DNA from: Beroe ovata | Lineage: Eukaryota; Ctenophora; Nuda; Beroida; Beroidae | Assembly (NCBI GenBank): GCA_946803715.1 | Contig: CAMPET010000288.1 | Coordinates: forward strand, 1-64,000 | DNA length: 64,000 nucleotides | Direction: 5' to 3' | Part shown: in pieces, positions 50,001-62,253 of the stretch | Layout: each line of letters begins with the position of its first letter | How positions within the stretch are numbered: the stretch's first letter is position 1 | Program-made: the position numbers and the translations under genes | Notes under the pieces: model-generated | The model's input: the letters and a program-made list of their open reading frames with translations, nothing else | Told to the model about the DNA's origin: nothing | Databases searched by the model: none

Positions 50001-50608
50001 ATCACTGGGATTAATTAGTTTTGCAGCAGAGTAATAACTCCGCATGCAATACTCTCTTGTGACACAATACTATAGTGATAGAATGTGTGATGTCATGAAA
50101 TTGTCTGGCAGTGGATAAACAGAGAGAGTGAGAGGAAGATTGCATCTCATGCATCTCAGTGAGCTCAATCTGGAATCAGGATCAGGCAACCATTCTCTTC
50201 CCCATTTCAACCTCTCTCTTGCAGCCACTCACCTCATTTATCTTGTTCTGCCAAACTTGTGAAGTGTTTTTCAACACTTCCTCTTTGTCCGATGAAAGAG
50301 TCGTCAGTAACGCGTCCTTTTCATCCGCAAACTGAAAAACACGCTCCATTACAACCACTACTCTGATTTTTATGTTGATGATAGATGATCGTAATACAAA
50401 TTTTGGTTATCCACTCACCCTCTCCATTAATGCACGCTGCTCGGTTTCATGCTGTTTCCTTGTCTCATCCATTTCATTCCTAACATCAGCTATGATCTTA
50501 TCCTTGTTATCCAACTCCTCTTTGTACTTCACCTTAATATCCTTCATTTTAATCTCACACTTCCTTTTAAACTCAGATATTGCATTGCTCGTTTCTTCTT
50601 TGGCAGAC
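47061..50608 (-). CDS. Duplicate of the 3' half of the coiled-coil gene
   Basis: Exons 50419-50608, 50233-50331, 49301-49450, 48728-49204, 48388-48651, 48142-48321, 47931-48038, 47709-47846, 47464-47556, 47234-47356 and 47061-47147 match, with identical lengths, the last eleven exons of the gene at 54034-57610. Replacements are scattered (for example HARDREEQAAIH versus HARNREEQTANH). The segment 49565-50640 looks identical to 56567-57640. Upstream exons are absent because the segment runs into the gap at 50671. It lacks a start and probably represents the other allele at a contig end. Confidence 0.75.
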
Positions 50609-50670
50609 CTGATACAAGAGAAATACGGATAAATCCATGCCATCATACAAAATAGGGGGGGGGGCGGGAT

Positions 50671-51264
50671 NNNNNNNNNNNNNNNNNNNNNNNNNNNNNN
50701 NNNNNNNNNNNNNNNNNNNNNNNNNNNNNNNNNNNNNNNNNNNNNNNNNNNNNNNNNNNNNNNNNNNNNNNNNNNNNNNNNNNNNNNNNNNNNNNNNNNN
50801 NNNNNNNNNNNNNNNNNNNNNNNNNNNNNNNNNNNNNNNNNNNNNNNNNNNNNNNNNNNNNNNNNNNNNNNNNNNNNNNNNNNNNNNNNNNNNNNNNNNN
50901 NNNNNNNNNNNNNNNNNNNNNNNNNNNNNNNNNNNNNNNNNNNNNNNNNNNNNNNNNNNNNNNNNNNNNNNNNNNNNNNNNNNNNNNNNNNNNNNNNNNN
51001 NNNNNNNNNNNNNNNNNNNNNNNNNNNNNNNNNNNNNNNNNNNNNNNNNNNNNNNNNNNNNNNNNNNNNNNNNNNNNNNNNNNNNNNNNNNNNNNNNNNN
51101 NNNNNNNNNNNNNNNNNNNNNNNNNNNNNNNNNNNNNNNNNNNNNNNNNNNNNNNNNNNNNNNNNNNNNNNNNNNNNNNNNNNNNNNNNNNNNNNNNNNN
51201 NNNNNNNNNNNNNNNNNNNNNNNNNNNNNNNNNNNNNNNNNNNNNNNNNNNNNNNNNNNNNNNN
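50671..51264. other. Assembly gap (594 N)
   Basis: Follows a G-rich run at the end of the first coiled-coil copy. The next upstream exon of that copy would have fallen here. Confidence 0.99.
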
Positions 51265-52625
51265 TTAAGGGCCGTATTCACCAACTTAAAGTTCGTACTT
51301 AAACGGCGTTTCAAGGTTGAGCTCACCCTCTAAGTGGATTAAAGGTGCAACTTTATTTTTTGCATTCACCAAATGACTCTCAAAGTGTGACACTTAATTG
51401 ATAAAGGTCGACCTCAAATAAATAAAGTTCTCGATATTCACCACTTACAATTGGTTAAAGTTGGCACTTTAACTCGCACTTAATCGGCGTTTTTTAAAGT
51501 TTCCAAATGATCAACCTTACACTAACTATCTGCTACTTTAAACCTGTCCGCGGCCAACTTCTTGCCTTCTCATAATCAATCAACGGAATAACTCTAGTCT
51601 GGTGAGATTTTACTCCATAATGAGGTTCTCAGACCAGTCTTTTACATAAGAAAAGTCTATTATATATACCGTTGAATCGTTCTTATCAAGCATAGTAAAG
51701 GCAGCTGTTTTCAAACACAAGTAAATATTTTATGGCATTCGAGGATGGATTGATGATACTTGAGGGAGGTATAGCCGTAGTGCTGTACGTAACGGAATAC
51801 CCAACCTCTAGAATACCTAACGTCGCGAATACCCAACAGAAGTTTGGTATTCTGTACCCCAATCCTTAAGGGAGACGGGCGATATGATGCTGGTTATCGT
51901 CGTCAGCGGAAGTGTGCTAATAAATGATATGAGTGGTCTCAGGGGTTGGTAAAGTGGTGAAATGGTTGGAAAATCAAATACAATATCTCAGAGGAGATGA
52001 TTACGAAGTCAGAAGTTCTGTAGTGTCGTCGACTGCATTGTTCACTGTTCAGTCTGTAACATATCTCTTGTCCCTATATTTTGTTGCTGGGTACTGGAAG
52101 GAAGAGGAGGAAATTCTCCAAGGAGGGTCGTGTCTTGATGTCCCTGCTGAAACTCGTTGTTGGAGGGTTTGTCGAACGTCTGTGAAGAAAGATAAGATGG
52201 GGAAATTGATCTGTTGCACTACTGTATCGATAATCGAGATCGACTCGATAATCGAGGTATTGAGGAGTGCAGACCACTTTTCGACCGCTATATTACCATT
52301 GTATTGACCGCTATATGACCATTGTATTGACCGATATATGACCATTGACAATTGCATTGACCGGGTGTAGGACGCTTCGGCACAGGACGCTCCGGCGGAG
52401 TTTGGGTGCAAGTATATACACCTAAACTGAAGCTACGTCGTTGAGTTCGGACCCCTATTGACTACCTTTCGATCACAAGTGGACCCCATTCTGATCCTCT
52501 ACTGACCCCTTACTGTGGACAGGCAGAGATAGTGAGCGTTGTGATGCAATATCCTGTGCATCACAACGCTCTACTTTCTTACTTTTGAGTTTTGGTATAT
52601 TTGCGTCACCAAGTGCCGCGGAGCG
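51265..52625. other. Stray 1.36-kb contig between a gap and an N join; repeat-like left part
   Basis: No gene recognised. The left ~250 bp starts TTAAGGGCCGTATTCACCAA and repeats a TTCACCAA/ACTTAAAGT theme at about 51284, 51365 and 51438, like a MITE or foldback element. At about 52227-52256 there is a palindrome around TCGATAATCGAG. At about 52280-52360 a 21-22-bp unit GACCGCTATATGACCATTGTATT repeats about four times. Its true position relative to the neighbouring contigs is doubtful. Confidence 0.6.
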
Positions 52626-52626
52626 N

Positions 52627-52781
52627 ACATTCTTCAAGTCTCACAATGTCTGAAATAAGAAGATAATGCAATTACTTATCATTATGCTTTCCATAATTAT
52701 AGGTCACGCAATGACACTAGACTTTCTATAGATTCTCTTACCAAATATGTAGAGCAATACTGCTATCCAAGCAACATTCAT
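52627..52781 (-). pseudogene. Orphan second copy of LRP-like exons 1 and 2 (partial)
   Basis: 52742-52781 repeats the signal-peptide exon at 45797-45836 and 52627-52649 repeats the start of exon 2; the remainder is cut off by the N at 52626. It cannot work as placed, because the next exon is missing on its 3' side. It is best read as the end of an overlapping contig. Confidence 0.75.
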
Positions 52782-54033
52782 CTAAAGGAATAATTCGTTC
52801 AGAAGCTCATTATTATGAAAATAAATAATGAATTACCCAAAACCTAGATAAAGGAATCAAGGTATCTATCACCAGGTACTTTGTTGCATCTGTGCATTGT
52901 AAGAAATTCACAAATCTCAATGCTACCTCATTTTTATTAGTTTTTGAAATCACAAAAGGTAGACTATGTCAGGGACACAACTTTCCATAGATCATTAAAG
53001 GAACAAAGCAACAATAAAAAGCAACCAAATTATGTGCGTATCACTGGTCAACTATACATTCTTTATGGAAGCACATTTCGAGGCACTGGAATAGGAAAAA
53101 TTGAAATAGCCTTTGAAGCAAAATTACAAGAAAAATAATCTGTTGGAGGATATTTTTTCGTGTACCCAGGTCTATTTCTGCCCACCACTTAAAAAGTGAC
53201 CAGTCATATCAGATAGCGGTGTGAGCCAACATTGCATTTAAATTATAATTGCATGGCATTGATCAAGTTTGTCTTCTGCTTCTCACCGCGCGCGCGGGAA
53301 CAAAAAAACGAACAACATACATACGGAAACTTTAGTTCCCTTTTCACCGCAATGCACATTTTTACAAATATGCGCGCCGTTGTCTGGCGATGCTAGACCG
53401 CTGATATTTTCTGTCTTAATTTTCTGTCTAAATTTAAAATGAACAATGAATCTGCTCGACGCGCTCGCGTTTGTAAGATTTTACCCTACCGTCGGTGCGC
53501 GCAATTTTCATTTAGCCCGACGGAAGGGCAGGGTGATTAGTGAAATCCTACAACTCCGCGCGCGCGCGAATCGGACTTCTCGACAGGGTCGGGTCGCGGG
53601 GTCGATCGACAAGCGCGGCTCAACAGAATATGTTTATAAAAATTGAAAAGAAGCAGCGGAAACGCGAGGTCTGTTTCTTGCGCCGGATTGATCCGGATTC
53701 CGGCCAGTCACAAGTGCAAACTGAAAAGACTCCACAGTCCAGACACATTATACAATTAACAATAACAGTTTACAATATACAATCAGATCACATGTCAAAC
53801 TTATACATTCAAAGATCTGATTATCATTCAGAATAATCACCGTCTTCGCAATCCTTGTTACCTTTGCTACCATTCTCTGAACCGTATTGTATTCACGGGC
53901 CGAAATCTTCGATCCTAGTCATGTGTCAAATATTTAACTCAATTATATAAAACCTCGTTGGGATTCTTAGTTCTGCATATCTCTGGATTTCACCACGATC
54001 TCAATCTCATCAATGGTGTGCGTGATGCTAATG

Positions 54034-57000
54034 TTATCCGTTAACAGTTGTCACCGTGTTGACAACATTGTCCAGCAGCTGTCTGAGCGCCACTTTCTGT
54101 GACTTACTCCGCAATGCTTCCTGAAATTACCGGACGGGAAGAGGTTACAATTTGGAATCTTGCCAGGATTCACTGCTAAACGTGAATATGAAAACTGTCA
54201 TGAACCTGGAGCGCAAGGTGGATCTGGTGCTCTGTGACATTCACTTTCTCAACCAGCTCTGTGTTTTCCTCCACCAGTCTCCTCACAGTGGTATCAAGTT
54301 TAGAGTTGGCCTTCTCTAACGATTCAACCTGTGGGTATCAAGGGTGTCAACGACGAATATGGATGACAGGAAACGTGGACTAAAATACGTAGACTAAAAT
54401 TATGACAGATGATGATGGTGTCAACGACGAATGTAGACATTGACAAGTGTGACGCAGGAGTTGTAATGAAATCATCTGACTACTGGAGGTAAACCTGTTT
54501 CTGAAGGGCATCAATCTGTATTGAGCTGGTGTGGAGCTTGTGGGAGAGTTCTGTGTTGGGGTTATGTGCTGTCTTCTCTACAGCCAACTGAGCGGATAGG
54601 GTCGCGTGAGATGAGAGATTTAGACATTGGTAATTATCGTGAATCATACCGGCGTGTCCTCTGACTGAACTTAGCAATATGAACAATCCCCAGGGTCATC
54701 TCTATTATAATCTGGTCTGTGGTAACCTGTTGTTTGAGTGATATGATCTTCCTTTTCATGGTATGACACTGCGCGTGCTCGGTTACCACAACATCCAGCC
54801 TCTTCTCAATCTCGTCTTGTCTCGATTTGTAGAACACTATCAGCTCTTCTCTCGACTCTTCATTCTAGAGAGAGATAGGAAATGTTGAAAAAAATGTTGT
54901 GGAATAGGAGAATGACAGTATATGAGGTCATGAGTGAGAGAACATCAACCTTTTCCTGTTGAAGACTGAGTTGAGCAACCAAATGTGTTTTATCAGCTTC
55001 ACTTGCACTCTTCAGAAGTTTCAGCTGGGACTCTAGATCTTTCTTCACCTCAACGAGCTGGGAAAAAGTACATGTTAAGAACATGAAAAAGTGCGTGTTA
55101 ACGAATAAGTTTCCCCTGCTCTCCCACATCAGATTCACTCACGGCTCCGTCGCAAAGTTACCTCGGCAACTTGTCTAGCTCGCTCCTGGGTGACAGCTTG
55201 CTCCGCTCGGAGTGTGGTCATGAGGATATGGACTCGACCCACCATTGCATCATACTCTGCTTTATCAACAGTTGTCTCCTTCAACTGAAACATTTGGACA
55301 TCATTAGGCACTTTGCCAGATTTCATCTGTCCTGCTGCGCGCTCCAATACTGACACGATACAATAATTGACCCATAGAAGTAACTGTCTCATTTACCTCT
55401 TCATTCTGCTGTCTAAGTGTCTCAATCTCACCCCTACACCTCTCCACCTCTCCAGCTGAGGTCTCTATCTCCTCGAATGTGGAGTTCCTCACCTCCTCCA
55501 ACTCCTCGCGGAGCCTGGATTCGGATTCTTGCTGAGCTGTCAGGAGGACTTCCTTCTCTATAATCGTCTTCTCAAGTTCAGCCTCCTTCTTTTCTTGAGA
55601 ATTGAGCATTTCTCCTCTCTCGGCCAGCTGTACTTCCAGTTTCTTACATTCTTCCTGAGCCTGGATTTTATTCCCAGTAAAGACTAAAACTCAGAAAAAT
55701 GAACCGATTTCTTAATGTCATGATCGGGGGACTTACCTTAGCAACCTGCTCTTCACACTTCTTTACAACTTCCTCAATCTCCTCCGTCCTTTCCTCCCTC
55801 ATCTTTTCAATCTCCAGATCACGAGACCGGCACTCCTCAGCGTGCTGCTGTCTTAACTCTGCCAACTCTTCACACTTTTCTTCTAGAATTTTCCTCCCTT
55901 CCTCCTCGTGTTTCTCAACATCCGCAGCGTGCCGCGTCATAAGTAGCTCTTTCTCTCTGGCGTGATTTGCAGTTTGCTCTTCCCTGTTCCTGGCGTGATT
56001 CTCTACTATTCCAGATACATTGGCGGCGTGATCGGCATCCAACTTCTCCAACTTTTGAGAGAATTCTGCCTGTTTCTCCATCATTTCCTCCCTCAGCTCT
56101 AACACAGTCCCTTGTAACACTGAGACTTGCTCCTTTTCTGCCGACAACCCCGACTCCAACTCTTCGATCTGAGCACGATGGGTCTCCTCGGAATTTTGCT
56201 GAACCTCCTTTAACTGCAGAACAAAATAAGTGGGGAATGAAGATGTTTTACCCTCTTGATTTAAAATCACACCCGAATACGGAATCTCCTATTTCCTAAA
56301 AACCCAAACCTGTTCAATCTGACCCTGCAGGGTCTCCGTAACTTCCTCCAACTCCTCCCTGGTGAGAGCTAACTCCCTCTCTAACCCCTCAGCGGTGTGA
56401 AGTACATCCTCAATCCTTCCCTCGTACACCAACATCTCCTTACTTCGGGCTTCCTCCAGCTGAGATGGGAGTGAGTGAGGGAGTTTTTAGGGAAATTTAG
56501 AGAGTTTCGAGAAGCTTTTACAGAAACTAGGAACTGTGATTGGCAAGAGAAGAGGTGACCCCATCATCACCTCATTACCCATTGATGATAAGTGACAGGT
56601 TGTCTTCCCCTACTACATAACTCCTTCATCAACTCAATGCATCTCTTACAATGCCCTCTGCGTGACTGTGCGATGTCTTCATGACGTCTCAAAATGACAT
56701 CGTCAACACGAGCATGGTGTCTCAAGACACCTTGTCTCCGAGAGGTACGAGACGGGCGACTTTGTCTCAAATATTCGAGACGTCTTGTCTCATCGAGGGA
56801 AATTCCAGAGTCGTTTAGAGTAACTCTAACTGACATGAGAAGACTAGACGACAGTGGTGAAACGGTGCAATAATTGAACCTTTCGTTTAAGAAAATATGC
56901 CAGGGGAGTGTTGAATTACTGATCGCGAAGTCGAGTATCAATTTTCAGTGCTAACTTAAAGTACATGATACCCTCACTCACTGCTATGTTCGTGAATAGC

Positions 57001-60000
57001 TTATCACTGGGATTAATTAGTTTTGCAGCAGAGTAATAACTCCGCATGCAATACTCTCTTGTGACACAATACTATAGTGATAGAATGTGTGATGTCATGA
57101 AATTGTCTGGCAGTGGATAAACAGAGAGAGTGAGAGGAAGATTGCATCTCATGCATCTCAGTGAGCTCAATCTGGAATCAGGATCAGGCAACCATTCTCT
57201 TCCCCATTTCAACCTCTCTCTTGCAGCCACTCACCTCATTTATCTTGTTCTGCCAAACTTGTGAAGTGTTTTTCAACACTTCCTCTTTGTCCGATGAAAG
57301 AGTCGTCAGTAACGCGTCCTTTTCATCCGCAAACTGAAAAACACGCTCCATTACAACCACTACTCTGATTTTTATGTTGATGATAGATGATCGTAATACA
57401 AATTTTGGTTATCCACTCACCCTCTCCATTAATGCACGCTGCTCGGTTTCATGCTGTTTCCTTGTCTCATCCATTTCATTCCTAACATCAGCTATGATCT
57501 TATCCTTGTTATCCAACTCCTCTTTGTACTTCACCTTAATATCCTTCATTTTAATCTCACACTTCCTTTTAAACTCAGATATTGCATTGCTCGTTTCTTC
57601 TTTGGCAGACCTGAGAAACACGGATAAATCCATTCCATCATGCAAAATGGAGGTGGGGGTGAAGGATCAAAATATCACTCACTGCAAGAGGGCCTCGTTC
57701 TGTAATTTCACATCTTCCATCTCCCTCTCCACCTCTGCGTAGATAGACTCTTTCTGTTCCTCTAACTTCTCGACAAGCTCCACTTCCGCCTAGACAGATG
57801 TGTGCTTCAACCATGGTTTTAGACAAATATCAACAACACTTTGTTCAACTCCAAATTAACGAGTTGGAGTCAGTGAGAGATATACCTTGATCTTTGCTTC
57901 CCTTGCCTCGTTGATTGACTCTACCACTTTCTCCTCTAATATCGTGTTTTCTACCTCATATCTCTCAGTCAGGTCGTCCAGACTCTTGATTACAGCCGCC
58001 AACTGGGAGGATATATTCAATCGGTAAAGCTACACTAAAGCTGTAAACATTGTTCTTAGAGCAGGAAAAATTCCCAGGGATATGACGTTGAAAACATCTG
58101 AAGTTGTGCTGGAGAGAACATTGATAAACAACAGCTATTAGTCAAAAACACATGAAGCAGATGTAAGGGGCCAGCACACGTAGACTCACTGTATTTGGTA
58201 CTGGATTTAACCCCTGGTTAAAATTCTGATATAAGTTGAAATGCGAAGATCAATTTTTCCCACGCCGCGCACTAAGCCGCGCAACCAATGTGCTAACGGT
58301 GGATTGCTGATGCATTTTCTTATTTGAACTCCCGCGCGCAGCTCGTTAACAGTACAAATAAGTTGAAATTTGCCACTTTGCGACAAATTGCCAATGAGAC
58401 ATGAGTCGATGGATTTTACCTGTTTTTCAAGACTCTTCTTCACACTATCAAGCGTTGCTTCTGAATCCTTAGTCTTGCTAAGCTCATCCTCTGTCTGTCT
58501 AGCCTTTCCCTCAATCTCACTTTTCTCCAAATTCGATCTCTCCAAATCTTGTTCCTTCTCTCGGATTTTATCCTCGAAAACTCGGAGAATATTCACTTTC
58601 TCCTCCTCTTTCTCCGCCAGAATACACTTCTGTCGTTCTAACTCAGCCGAGGCTTGCTCCAGATCCTTCATGCAATCCTGAAATATTGTACAGTGGAAAT
58701 CCATGGTTTGAGATAGAGTGGGAAGATGAATCAACTCATCAGCATTCCAGCAAGGCGTCTATCTGAGGGTTTGAGAAATGTTGAAATCTTGCGGTACATT
58801 TGTTTTAGATGTTGATTAAATCAGAAATCAGCAAACTGTGCTTTTCAAATTATGATAATCATAACTGTCAAACCTTTCCCCTGTTTTCAATGCTTATATT
58901 CATTACAGCTCATAATTAACTAATTATGCAGTAATTACAGTGATTATTGTGCAGTGTTGTAGCAAAACTTACCTCAATACACGTTACAAGGGCTCTCTGA
59001 AGGGACGGGCTTGAAAATACTCAAGAAAATGAGTTTAATGAAACAGGCTATTTACGATGTGCTTCATGTAGCTGATTCACAGCAGATACACACACGTACA
59101 AACACACACACACACAAACGTACCTGGTTTTGTTGCTGTAAGTTAGCACAACACTTCATCATGTCCTGATATTCGGCTACCTGTTGTTCCACATCTTGTT
59201 CAAGTGATGCACGTGTACACTTCAACTCCTCAACCTAGGATCACGTGTGTTACGCCTCAGAGCAGCAAGATAGGTATAAAGTTCCACCATAGAACAGCGT
59301 TTAAAATTACATGGAAGATGATGATGTTTCTGTGAAAAATCATAGAAAATTTTTCAGCCTACAATCTGTGACAGGTTTCAAAAATAAAAATCCTAATCCT
59401 GGGTTTTTTTGACGGGAAAAGTTTTTCGCTGAAAATGTTATGAGAAAACGAGTTCTTAACCTAGTTTTGGCCGTAGAACCCGAATCTGGAGGAATTTTTG
59501 AGCTAGCTCATCGAAAAACGGGTGTCAATTCCAATTTCTCCTAAGATTTGAGTGTTGAAATCACATGGCAGATAGCTCCTCAGGAAAGCGAGATAGAGCT
59601 AAAATGCGGTCGGGAATCGATTCAGCGTCCAAAATTACCTTGGAAACCATGGTATTTGCATAAAAATCCAACAAAAATTTATTTTCGAATTTCTGAAAGT
59701 CAGTAGAAAGTGAAGTGATCGACTCCACACTTTTATACCTCGTTTTTGGAAGTCTCTATCGACTACTTTTCAGACACTTACGGCACTTATTTTCCACCAA
59801 ATCATCTCTCCTACTCTTACACTTCAAATATCAACCCTGCTGACGATCATGAAGAATTCGTACTCGCGGTGAAACCACGCCCAAATGGCGATTTCAAACC
59901 CGTGGGAAGCAATCACTCAAAAACCCAAAAATCAATGGGACACACAAAAACGGCTAAAATCAATTTTGCAGAAAACATACTAGAAATAGATGTTCCTAGC

Positions 60001-62253
60001 CTACTTTTTGACGTAAAATCCGAATCTGGAGGAATTTTGGAGCTAGCTCATTGAGAAACGGGTGAGAATTCCAATTTCTCCTTAGATTTCAGTGTTGAAG
60101 TCACATGGCAGATAGCTCCTCAGGGAAGCGAGATAGAGCTAAAATGCGGTCGGGAATCGATTCAGCGTCCAAAATTACCTTGGAAATCATAGTATTTGCA
60201 TAAAAATCCAACAAAAAATTATCTTCGAATTTCTGATCTGAGAATCAGTAGAAAGTGAAGTGATCGACTCCACACTTTTATACCTCGATTTTGAAGGTCT
60301 CTAATGACTACTTTTTAGACACTTACGACACTTATTTTCCGCCAAATCATCTCTCCTACTCCCACACTACAAATATCAACCCTCTTGATGATCATGAAAA
60401 GTTCATACTCGCCGTGATGCCACGCCCAAATGGCGATTTCAAACCCATGGGAAGCTTTCACTCAAAAACCCGAAAATCAATGGGACACACAAAAACGGCT
60501 AAAATCAATTTTGCAGAAAACATACTAGAAATAGGTGTTCCTAGCCTACTTTTTGACGTAGAATCCGAATCTGGAGGAATTTTTGAGCTAGCTCATTGAA
60601 AAACGGGTGAGAATTCCAATTTCTCTTTAGATTTCAGTGTTGAAGTCACATGGCAGATAGCTCCTCAGGGAAGCGAGATAGAGCCAAGATTCGGTCGGGA
60701 ATCGATTCAGCGTCCAAAATTACCTTGGAAACCATGGCATTTGCATGAATATTCAACAAAAAATTTTATTCGAATTTCCGATCTGAGTATCGGTAGAAAG
60801 TGAAGTGAGTGACTCCACACTTTTATACAACGTTTATACTAAAAATAGGTGTTCCTAGCCTACTTTTTGACGTAGAATCCGAATATGGAGGAATTTTTGA
60901 GATAGCCGATCAGGAAATTAATCAAAATTCAATTTTCTCCTGAGATTTGTACTTCAATAGTTTAATGTCGCATTACATCACAGGGATGCCAAATTGACAT
61001 TCATTTAGGAATCGACTCGGCACCCAGAAAAACACCAGCAATCGATGGTTTCTGGGAGAATCTTCTCGACCAATCCTCACCTTGGCAATTAACAATTCCT
61101 TCTCTGAATTCACCCTCTGATTGTCCCCCTTCAATCTCCCATTCTCCTTGACACTCCTATCCCGCTCTCCAGTGAGCACCACCAACTGCTGCCCGAGATC
61201 TCGGAGCTGACATTTGAGAGCGGCTGAGATGCAGGACGTTTCCTGGAGGGTTGTCTGTTCCGTGATTAGAACACAGACATCGCACAGACACACAGACACT
61301 GTACAGATAATCTCTTCCGTGATTAGAACACACAAACATTGTACATGCACACTCAAACTCAATTTAACAAACACGCACACAAATTTAACAAACACGCTGA
61401 CTGTGAAGAGTCACCCCCCTACAGATGCGCGCGAACACTCGACACAACACTCTCTATACCTCCAGTTGGTTCTGGAGATCTGATACTCGGGTGTCAGTCT
61501 CTTTGTTGAGGGACTCCAACAATACTTCATAATCGTTCTGCACCTGGTGACAACACATCAGTGAAAGTCCAGTCTACTGAATTGAGTCGTACAAGTTGAG
61601 AACTAAAATGTAATCAATGAAAAGAGTCTGTCGTGGACCTTGCCTTCTCCAGCAATGAGGTAGGTTCTAACCAATTATCCCATATAAGGAATAACCACGT
61701 CGCTGCTCACCTGCTCAATATGCTGGTTAAGAGACTCTATCTTCTGATCCCGGACCGTGACCTCGTTCCTGAGCTGTTCCACCTCCTTCTCTCTCGTCCC
61801 CCTGGCTCTCGTCATCACCTCTTCTGCTTCGTGGAGTTTATTCTGGAGAGCAGCCAACTTATCGGCTAGTTCCGTCTTCTCGTGCTCGAGAGTTGTGCAC
61901 TTCTGTGAGAAATATAGACTTAGAGGAGAGGTGGAGAGTGGGGGGGAGAGAGGGGAAGGAGGGAAGGGAGAGAGTGGGAGAGAGAGGGGAGGGGGGCAGA
62001 TAGGGGGAGAGAGAGGGGGTAGTGGGGCGGAGAGTGTTCGATTGTGGTGAATTTCTGCACAAGAAAACGAGGGGGAGGGGAAGAGATTAAAACTTATAAG
62101 ATTGGAGATGTAGAGAAGAAAGAGAGGGGGAAATATTAACGGTTTAAAGAGCAAAAGATCCCGGAGAAGAGGAGAGAATGACGCATCGGAAGAGAGGAGA
62201 CGAAGGAAATCTGGTTTACGAGCGGAACTTACATAGATCTTGATAAAGGCCAT
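54034..62253 (-). CDS. Long coiled-coil protein, about 998 aa
   Basis: Minus-strand exons: 62233-62253 (MAFIKIY), 61711-61902, 61460-61543, 61081-61254, 59124-59234, 58973-58996 (8 codons), 58420-58677, 57886-58002, 57683-57789, 57421-57610, 57235-57333, 56310-56459, 55737-56213 (477 nt), 55397-55660, 55162-55341, 54950-55057, 54727-54864, 54495-54587, 54206-54328 and 54034-54120 (stop TAA). The composition is Glu, Lys, Gln and Leu rich with continuous heptads (for example EKTELADKLAALQNKLHEAE, MREERTEEIEEVVKKCEEQ). No globular domain was seen; I do not recognise the family. All introns are phase 0 except the one between 57683-57789 and 57421-57610. The very short first exon leaves open that the gene starts further right. 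Cytoskeletal, centrosomal or Golgi scaffolding would be typical for such proteins, but nothing here decides. Confidence 0.75.
59330..60985. repeat. ~540-bp repeat, about three copies plus a truncated one, coiled-coil gene intron
   Basis: A more diverged subfamily: a partial copy at about 59330-59570, full copies at about 59575-60108 and 60109-60648, then a copy with an internal deletion at about 60649-60985. It fills the intron 59235-61080. The two full copies keep 102-codon plus-strand frames (59746-60054, 60291-60599). Confidence 0.85.
61920..62030. repeat. GA-rich purine tract
   Basis: More than 100 bp of almost pure purine (gggagagagggg-type) in the first intron of the coiled-coil gene. 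Mirror-symmetric purine runs of this kind can form triplex structures. Confidence 0.8.
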
